Shown here: positions 55,000 through 64,000 of the stretch, piece by piece
Layout: each line of letters opens with the position of its first letter
Position numbering within the stretch: position 1 is the first letter of the stretch
Source of the DNA: Styela clava
Taxonomy: Eukaryota > Chordata > Ascidiacea > Stolidobranchia > Styelidae
DNA length: 64,000 bases
Reading direction: 5' to 3'
NCBI RefSeq assembly: GCF_964204865.1
Contig: NC_135264.1
Location: forward strand, 5,796,001-5,860,000
Program-made: the position numbers and the translations under genes
Notes under the pieces: generated by a model
What the model was told of the DNA's origin: nothing
The model's database searches: none
The model's input: only the letters and a program-made list of their open reading frames with translations

Positions 55000-57900
55000 C
55001 TGTGTTTGATGTCCTGTTATGATAAGTTTGATATGATTCTTTCATTGTACGTTATTTTTATTTTTTTATTACTGTTATTGTATATTACTGATTTATTATT
55101 TATATTGTCGTTTCTTACTGATATTGTATATTTTTTAATAAGTTTTTTTTGTAATATGCTGTTTCTATATTTAGCTATCTCTCTTATTTGTCATATTCAT
55201 TATTTTATATTGTATTTTTGGAGATATTTTCAACAGGTAAACAAGATATCGTGACAACGACAAAGGAAGAAAAGTATTAACAGGGCTTGCCATCTATAGT
55301 GTTAATTTTGATTTTTGTCGGTATATTATTTTTCTGAAGATAATAATACTGATACAATATTGCACGAAGTATGATGTTTATTGCTGATATTGAATATTTA
55401 ATAATAAAGCTTTTTTAGTAATATGCTGTATCCATATTTTCCTATCTGTGTTTGTCATAATCAGTTCTTTCTCTTCTACTTTTAAGATATTTTCAACAGG
55501 AACCAGGATATCGTGACACCGACAAATGAAGAAAAGTATTAACAGGGTTGCCATGGCTTTTTTGTTTTTAATATTTTATTTGGTATAGATAGATTTAGAC
55601 CCATTCCCGCCATTAGGAATAATAGGGTTTTTATTAGGCTTAGATACTTTTAATGTTATTCTAGCTTCTCAGGCACAGAACTATGAAGGGACTGAGAAAA
55701 TTAGACAAAGACGGATGCAAGGAAAATCTACAAATTACATGTAAATATTTTTACAAATTTTATTAGGCTTAGATATTGTTATTAATATCTTAGCTTCTCA
55801 GGCTCAAAATTATGAAGGCACTGGAGAAATTGAAAAAAGACGGAATCAGAGACAAATCTGAAATTCCGGTAAGTATGTTGCAAGTGTTTCATTAGTCAGG
55901 CTTACTCCTATCTAGTGTTCATTTTGATTTTATTTCGATATAATACTTTTTTGATTATATTACGATATAATACTTTTTTGATTATATTAATACTGATACA
56001 GTAATGCACGAAGTACTATGTTCATTGCTGATATTGAATATTTGATATTATTTAATAAAGCTTTTTTCGTAATATGCTGTATCCATATTTTCCTATCTGT
56101 GTTTGTCATAATCAATATTTTCTCTTCTATTTTTAAGATATTTTCAACAGGAACCAGGATATCGTCACACCGACAAAAGAAGAAAAGTATTAACAGGGTT
56201 GCCATGGCTTTTTTGTTTTTAATATTTTATTTGGTAAAGATAGATTTAGACCCATTCCCGCCATTAGCAATAATAGGGTTTTTATTAGGCTTAGATATTT
56301 TTAATGGTATTCTAGATTCTTAGGCAAAAAATTATGAAGGCAATAGGGAAACTAGGAAAAGACTGATACAAGGAAACAATGAAGAAAATAGGAAAAGACT
56401 GATACAAGGAAAATCTACAAATTGAATGTAAATATTCTTACAAATTTTATTAGGCTTAGATATTGTTAATGTTATCTAAGCTTCACAGGCACAAAATTTT
56501 GAAGACATTGAAGAAATTAAAAGAAGACGAAATCAGAGACAAATCTGAAATTCCGGTAAGTATGTTGCAAGTGTTTCATTAGTCAGGCTTACTCCTTCTA
56601 TCTAGTGTTCATTTTGATTTTAGTTCGATATAATACTTTTTTGATTATATTAATACTGATACAGTAATGCACGAAGTACTATGTTCAATGCTGATATTTA
56701 ATATTATTTAATAAAGCTTAATATGCTGTTTCCATATTTTCCTATCTGTGTTTGTCATAATCATTAATTTCTCTTCTATTTTTAAGATATTTTCAACAGG
56801 AACCAGGATATCGCCGCATCGTCAAAAGAAGAAAAGTATTAACAGGGTTGCCATGACTTTTTTGTTTTTAATATTTTATTTGGTATAGATAGATTTAGAC
56901 CCATTCCCGCCATTAGGAATAATAGGGTTTTTATTAGGCTTAGATATTTTTAATGGTATTTTAGATTCTCAGGCAAAGAATTATGAAGGCAATAGGGAAA
57001 TTAGGAAAAGACTGATACAAGGAAACAACGAAGAAAATAGGAAAAGACTGATACAAGGAAAATTTACAAATTGAATGTAAATATTCTTACAAATTTTATT
57101 AGGCTTAGATATTGTTAATGTTATCTAAGCTTCACAGGCACAAAATTTTGAAGACACTGAAGAAATTAAAAGAAGACGAAATCAGAGACAAATCTGAAAT
57201 TCCGGTAAGTATATTACAAGTGTTTATTTAGTCAGTCTTACTCGTTCATTTCAATTTTAGTTTGATATAATATTTTTTTGATTATATTAATACTGATACA
57301 GTAATGCAAGAAGCACTATGTTTATTGCTGATATTGAATATTTAATTTTATTTAATAAAGCTCATTTCGTAATATGCTGTATCCATATTTTCCTATCTGT
57401 TTTTGTCATAATCATTAATTTCTCTTCTACTTTTAAGATATTTTCAACAGGAACCAGGATATCGTGACACCGACAAATGAAGAATTATTAACAGGGTTGC
57501 CATGGCTTTTTTGTTTTTAATATTTTATTTGGTATAGATAGATTTAGACCCATTCCTCTCATTAGGAATAATAGGGTTTTTATTAGGCTTAGATACTTTT
57601 AATGTTATTCCAGCTTCTCAGGCACAGAACTATGAAGAGACTGAGAAAATTAGAAAAAGACGGATGCAAGGAAAATCTACAAATTAACTGTAAATATTTT
57701 TACACATTTTATTAGGCTTAGATATTGTTATTAATATCTTAGCTTCTCAGGCTCAAAATTTTGAAGACACTGGAGAAATTGAAAAAAAAACGGAATCAGA
57801 GACAAATCTGAAATTCCGGTAAGTATGTTGCAAGTGTTTCATTAGTCAGGCTTACTCCTATCTAGTGTTCCTTTTAATTTTAGTTCAATATAATACTTTT

Positions 57901-60900
57901 TTGATTATATTAATACTGATACAGTAATGCACGAAGTACTATGTTCATTGCTGATATTGAATATTTGATATTATTTAATAAAGCTTTTTTCGTAATATGC
58001 TGTATCCATATTTTCATATCTGTGTTTGTCATAATCAATAATTTATCTTCTATTTTTAAGATATTTTCGACAGGAACCAGGATATCGTCACACCGACAAA
58101 AGAAGAAAAGTATTAACAGGGTTGCCATGGCTTTTTTGTTTTTAATATTTTATTTGGTATAGATAGATTTAGAACCATTCCCGCCATTAGGAATAATAGG
58201 GTTTTTATTAGGCTTAGATATTTTTAATGGTATTCTAGATTCTCAGGCAAAGAATTATGAAGGCAATAGGGAAAGTAGGAAAAGACTGATACAAGGAAAC
58301 AATGAAGAAAATAGGAAAAGACTGATACAAGGAAAATCTACAAATTGAATGTAAATATTCTTTCAAATTTTATTAGGCTTAGATATTGTTAATGTTATCT
58401 AAGCTTCACAGGCACAAAATTTTGAAGACAATGAAGAAATAAAAAGAAGACGAAATCAGAGACAAATCTGAAATTCCGGTAAGTATGTTGCAAGTGTTTC
58501 ATTAGTCAGGCTTACTCCTTCTATCTAGTGTTCATTTTGATTTTAGTTCGATATAATACTTTTTTGATTATATTAATACTGATACAGTAATGCACGAAGT
58601 ACTATGTTCAATGCTGATATTGAATATTTATTATTATTTAATAAAGCTTTTTTCGTAATATGCTGTATCCATATTTTCCTATCTGTGTTTGTCATATTCA
58701 TTAATTTCTCTTCTATTTTTAAGATATTTTCAACAGGAACCAGGATATCGCCGCATCGTCAAAAGAAGAAAAGTATTAACAGGGTTGCCATGACTTTTTT
58801 GTTTTTAATATTTTATTTGGTATAGATAGATTTAGACCCATTCCCGCCATTAGGAATAATAGGGTTTTTATTAGGCTTAGATATTTTTAATGGTATTCTA
58901 GATTCTCAGGCAAAGAATTATGAAGGCAATAGGGAAATTAGGAAAAGACTGATACAAGGAAACAACGAAGAAAATAGGAAAAGACTGATACAAGGAAAAT
59001 TTACAAATTGAATGTAAATATTCTTACAAATTTTATTAGGCTTAGATATTGTTAATGTTATCTAAGCTTCACAGGCACAAAATTTTGAAGACACTGAAGA
59101 AATTAAAAGAAGACGAAATCAGAGACAAATCTGAAATTCCAGTAAGTATATTACAAGTGTTTATTTAGTCAGTCTTACTCGTTCATTTCAATTTTAGTTT
59201 GATATAATATTTTTTGATTATAATAATACTGATACAGTAATGCAAGAAGCACTATGTTTATTGCTGATATTAAATATTTAATATTATTTAATAAAGCTTT
59301 TTTCGTAATATGCTGTATCCATATTTTCCTATCTGTTTTTGTTATAATCATTAATTTCTCTTCTACTTTTAAGATATTTTCAACAGGAACCAGGATATCG
59401 TGACACCGACAAATGAAGAAAAGTATTAACAGGGTTGCCATGGCTTTTTTGTTTTTAATATTTTATTTGGTATAGATAGATTTAGACCCATTCCCCTCAT
59501 TAGGAATAATAGGGTTTTTATTAGGCTTAGATACTTTTAATGTTATTCCAGCTTCTCAGGCACAGAACTATGAAGAGACTGAGAAAATTAGAAAAAGACG
59601 GATGCAAGGAAAATCTACAAATTACATGTAAATATTTTTACACATTTTATTAGGCTTAGATATTGTTATTAATATCTTAGCTTCTCAGGCTCAAAATTTT
59701 GAAGGCACTGGAGAAATTGAAAAAAAACGGAATCAGAGACAAATCTGAAATTCCGGTAAGTATGTTGCAAGTGTTTCATTAGTCAGGCTTACTCCTATCT
59801 AGTGTTCCTTTTAATTTTAGTTCGATATAATACTTTTTTGATTATATTAATACTGATACAGTAATGCACGAAGTACTATGTTCATTGCTGATATTGAATA
59901 TTTGATATATTTGATAGTGCTTTTCGTAATATGCTGTATCCATATTTTCATATCTGTGTTTGTCATAATCAATAATTTCTCTTCTATTTTAAAGATATTT
60001 TCAACAGGAACCAGGATATCGTCACACCGACAAAAGAAGAAAAGTATTAACAGGGTTGCCATGACTTTTTTGTTTTTAATATTTTATTTGGTATAGATAG
60101 ATTTAGACCCATTCCCGCCATTAGGAATAATAGGGTTTTTATTAGGCTTAGATATTTTTAATGGTATTCTAGATTCTCAGGCAAAGAATTATGAAGGCAA
60201 TAGGGAAATTAGGAAAAGACTGATACAAGGAAACAACGAAGAAAATAGGAAAAGACTGATACAAGGAAAATTTACAAATTGAATGTAAATATTCTTACAA
60301 ATTTTATTAGGCTTAGATATTGTTAATGTTATCTAAGCTTCACAGGCACAAAATTTTGAAGACACTGAAGAAATTAAAAGAAGACGAAATCAGAGACAAA
60401 TCTGAAATTCCGGTAAGTATATTACAAGTGTTTATTTAGTCAGTCTTACTCGTTCATTTCAATTTAAGTTTGATATAATATTTTTTTGATTATATTAATA
60501 CTGATACAGTAATGCAAGAAGCACTATGTTTATTGCTGATATTGAATATTTAATTTTATTTAATAAAGCTTATTTCGTAATATGCTGTATCCATATTTTC
60601 CTATCTGTTTTTGTCATAATCATTAATTTCTCTTCTACTTTTAAGATATTTTCAACAGGAACCAGGATATCGTGACACCGACAAATGAAGAAAAGTATTA
60701 ACAGGGTTGCCATGGCTTTTTTGTTTTTAATATTTTATTTGGTATAGATAGATTTAGACCCATTCCCCTCATTAGGAATAATAGGGTTTTTTTTAGGCTT
60801 AGATACTTTTAATGTTATTCCAGCTTCTCAGGCACAGAACTATGAAGAGACTGAGAAAATTAGAAAAAGACGGATGCAAGGAAAATCTACAAATTACATG

Positions 60901-63900
60901 TAAATATTTTTACACATTTTATTAGGCTTAGATATTGTTATTAATATCTTAGCTTCTCAGGCTCAAAATTTTGAAGGCACTGGAGAAATTGAAAAAAAAC
61001 GGAATCAGAGACAAATCTGAAATTCCGGTAAGTATGTTGCAAGTGTTTCATTAGTCAGGCTTACTCCTATCTAGTGTTCCTTTTAATTTAAGTTCGATAT
61101 AATACTTTTTTGATTATATTAATACTGATACAGTAATGCACGAAGTACTATGTTCATTGCTGATATTGAATATTTGATATTATTTAATAAAGCTTTTTTC
61201 GTAATATGCTGTATCCATATTTTCATATCTGTGTTTGTCATAATCAATAATTTATCTTCTATTTTTAAGATATTTTCAACAGGAACCAGGATATCGTCAC
61301 ACCGACAAAAGAAGAAAAGTATTAACAGGGTTGCCATGGCTTTTTTGTTTTTAATATTTTATTTGGTATAGATAGATTTAGAACCATTCCCGCCATTAGG
61401 AATAATAGGGTTTTTATTAGGCTTAGATATTTTTAATGGTATTCTAGATTCTCAGGCAAAGAATTATGAAGGCAATAGGGAAACTAGGAAAAGACTGATA
61501 CAAGGAAACAATGAAGAAAATAGGAAAAGACTGATACAAGGAAAATCTACAAATTGAATGTAAATATTCTTACAAATTTTATTAGGCTTAGATATTGTTA
61601 ATGTTATCTAAGCTTCACAGGCACAAAATTTTGAAGACACTGAAGAAATAAAAAGAAGACGAAATCAGAGACAAATCTGAAATTCCGGTAAGTATGTTGC
61701 AAGTGTTTCATTAGTCAGGCTTACTCCTTCTATCCAGTGTTCATTTTGATTTTAGTTCGATATAATACTTTTTTGATTATATTAATACTGATACAGTAAT
61801 GCACGAAGTACTATGTTCATTGCTGATATTGAATATTTGATATTATTTAATAAAGCTTTTTTCGTAATATGCTGTATCCATATTTTCATATCTGTGTTTG
61901 TCATAATCAATAATTTCTCTTCTATTTTTAAGATATTTTCACCAGGAACCAGGATATCGTCACACCGACAAATGAAGAAAAGTATTAACAGGGTTGCCAT
62001 GGCTTTTTTGTTTTTAATATTTTATTTGGTATAGATAGATTTAGACCCATTCCCGCCATTAGGAATAATAGGGTTTTTATTAGGCTTAGATATTTTTAAT
62101 GGTATTCTAGATTCTCAGGCAAAGAATTATGAAGGCAATAGGGAAACTAGGAAAAGACTGATACAAGGAAACAATGAAGAAAATAGGAAAAGACTGATAC
62201 AAGGAAAATCTACAAATTGAATGTAAATATTTTTACAAATTTTATTAGGCTTAGATATTGTTAATGTTATCTAAGCTTCACAGGCACAAAATTTTGAAGA
62301 CACTGAAGAAATTAAAAGAAGACGAAATCAGAGACAAATCTGAAATTCCGGTAAGTATGTTGCAAGTGTTTCATTAGTCAGGCTTACTCCTTCTATCTAG
62401 TGTTCATTTTGATTTTAGTTCGATATAATACTTTTTTGATTATATTAATACTGATACAGTAATGCACGAAGTACTATGTTCAATGCTGATATTGAATATT
62501 TAATATTATTTAATAAAGCTTTTTTCGTGATATGCTGTATCCATATTTTCCTATCTGTGTTTGTCATAATCATTAATTTCTCTTCTATTTTTAAGATATT
62601 TTCAACAGGAACCAGGATATCGCCGCACCGACAAAAGAAGAAAAGTATTTACAGGGTTACCATGGCTTTTTGTTTTTAATATTTTATTTGGTATAGATAG
62701 ATTTAGACCCATTCCCGCCATTAGGAATAATAGGGTTTTTATTAGGCTTAGATATTTTTAATGGTATTCTAGATTCTCAGGCAAAGAATTATGAAGGCAA
62801 TAGGGAAATTAGGAAAAGACTGATACAAGGAAACAACGAAGAAAATAGGAAAAGACTGATACAAGGAAAATCTACAAATTGAATGTAAATATTCTTACAA
62901 ATTTTATTAGGCTTAGATATTGTTGATGTTATCTAAGCTTCACAGGCACAAAATTTTGAAGACACTGAAGAAATTAAAAGAAGACGAAATCAGAGACAAA
63001 TCTGAAATTCCAGTAAGTATATTACAAGTGTTTCATTAGTCAGGCTTACTCGTTCATTTCAATTTTAGTTTGATATAATATTTTTTTGATTATATTAATA
63101 CTGATACAGTATTGCACGAAGTACTATGTTCATTGCTGACATCGAATATTTATTAATAAAGCTTTTTTAGTAATATGCTCTATCCATATTTGCCTATCTT
63201 ATTTGTCTTAATCATTATTTTCTCTTCTATTTTTGAGGTATTTTCAACGGGAAACAGAATGTTCTGACACCGACAAAAGAAGAAAAGTATTAACAGGGTT
63301 GCCATGGCTTTTTTGTTTTTAATGTTTTCTTTGTTAGAGATAGATTTAGACCCATTCCCATCGTTAGAAATACTCGCCATTAGGATTAACAGCGGTTTTA
63401 TTAGGTTTAGATATTTTTAATGGTATTCTAGATTCTCAGGCAAAGAATTATGAAGGCAATAGGGAAATTAGGAAAAGACTGATACAAGGAAACAATGAAG
63501 AAAATAGGAAAAGACTGATACAAGGAAAATCTACAAATTGAATGTAAATATTCTTACAAATTTTATTAGGCTTAGATATTGTTAATGTTATCTAAGCTTC
63601 ACAGGCACAAAATTTTGAAGACACTGAAGAAATAAAAAGAAGACGAAATCAGAGACAAATCTGAAATTCCGGTAAGTATGTTGCAAGTGTTTCATTAGTC
63701 AGGCTTACTCCTTCTATCCAGTGTTCATTTTGATTTTAGTTCGATATAATACTTTTTTGATTATATTAATACTGATACAGTAATGCACGAAGTACTATGT
63801 TCATTGCTGATATTGAATATTTGATATTATTTAATAAAGCTTTTTTCGTAATATGCTGTATCCATATTTTCATATCTGTGTTTGTCATAATCAATAATTT

Positions 63901-64000
63901 CTCTTCTATTTTTAAGATATTTTCACCAGGAACCAGGATATCGTCACACCGACAAATGAAGAAAAGTATTAACAGGGTTGCCATGGCTTTTTTGTTTTTA
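55000..64000 (+). repeat. Tandem array of ~650-bp units, ~15 copies, running off the window
   Basis: Units can be registered on GATACAGTAATGCA(C/A)GAAG. They start at about 55351, 55999, 56659, 57295, 57918, 58581, 59232, 59856, 60505, 61128, 61791, 62454, 63104 and 63774, preceded by a diverged unit from about 55000. Lengths are 623-670 bp. Two subtypes alternate irregularly: a shorter one with GCACAGAACTATGAAG, and a longer one with an internal ~39-bp duplication around GAAAATAGGAAAAGACTG. Every unit holds an internal repeat (TTTATTAGGCTTAGATA twice, about 190 bp apart), a polypyrimidine-TTTCAACAG-GAACC acceptor-like site and an AATTCCG-GTAAGTAT donor-like site. Some distant units are nearly identical (57918 and 61128; 61791 and 63774), which implies recent exchange. 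Confidence 0.9.
56018..56323 (+). CDS. Membrane-protein-like ORF of the array unit (longest version)
   Basis: Each unit starts this frame at MFIADIEYLILFNKAFF. It encodes a hydrophobic segment (about residues 12-45), a basic loop TRISSHRQKKKSINRVAM, a second hydrophobic segment FLFLIFYLV, then IDLDPFPPL and a third hydrophobic stretch GFLLGLDIFN. In most units the frame is cut by TAG right after FYLV. Here the codon is AAG, so the ORF runs 101 codons. Past the stop, other units keep the same frame open through QAKNYEGNREIRKRLIQGNN and a related repeat, so an ancestral frame of about 135 codons is likely. No family is recognised. It may be a real small protein, a relic, or a by-product of AT-rich sequence; expression is unknown. 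Confidence 0.3.
   Translation: MFIADIEYLILFNKAFFVICCIHIFLSVFVIINIFSSIFKIFSTGTRISSHRQKKKSINRVAMAFLFLIFYLVKIDLDPFPPLAIIGFLLGLDIFNGILDS

Overview
The window looks like animal (invertebrate) nuclear DNA. It is AT-rich and has many short introns with GT...AG borders, decayed DNA transposons, non-LTR retrotransposon debris and recent tandem duplications. A splice acceptor sits just upstream of the start codon in each copy of the main gene family. That feature, the ficolin-like architecture and the repeat content suggest an ascidian tunicate such as Ciona; this is inference, because no diagnostic single-copy gene was available to test it. Long open frames are rare, and most unspliced ORFs are shadows or noise.

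Region 1 (0-24.5 kb) is a tandem triplication of a secreted ficolin-like lectin gene: signal peptide, Cys-rich stretch, short collagen-like run, coiled-coil exon and fibrinogen-related domain. Copy 1 (217-2345) is a pseudogene. Copy 2 (11916-14526) has a one-base deletion in the coiled-coil exon, which exon skipping would bypass. Copy 3 (19628-22606) is intact and predicts 333 residues. Flanking DNA was duplicated with the genes. A 5.8-kb DNA transposon (5979-11798) sits just upstream of copy 2 and is absent from the paralogous position upstream of copy 3. Intron 1 of copy 3 carries a processed snRNP-G pseudogene. hAT elements with perfect 8-bp target-site duplications lie between copies 2 and 3.

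Region 2 (24.5-37.5 kb) holds a lipocalin-like gene without a visible start codon, a decayed hAT transposase on the minus strand (28.3-30.2 kb), and an unassigned two-exon reading frame broken by two TAG codons (30.4-31.0 kb). It also has another hAT element with TSDs, an 88-bp five-copy tandem repeat, an RNase H fragment of a LINE, a tRNA-derived SINE and several fold-back elements.

Region 3 (36.5-53 kb) starts with two small exons that splice in frame (36476-37380). Four diverged copies of an exon-like cassette with conserved splice borders follow (38.3, 41.0, 43.0 and 48.9 kb). Much of 42.9-48.6 kb is duplicated at 48.7-53.0 kb. No complete gene could be built here.

Region 4 (55.0-64.0 kb, running off the window) is a tandem array of about 15 units of 623-670 bp. 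Each unit keeps a membrane-protein-like reading frame, an overlapping antisense frame, a polypyrimidine-acceptor-like site and a strong donor-like site. It is either an unusual satellite or an exon array, and is the least explained structure in the window.
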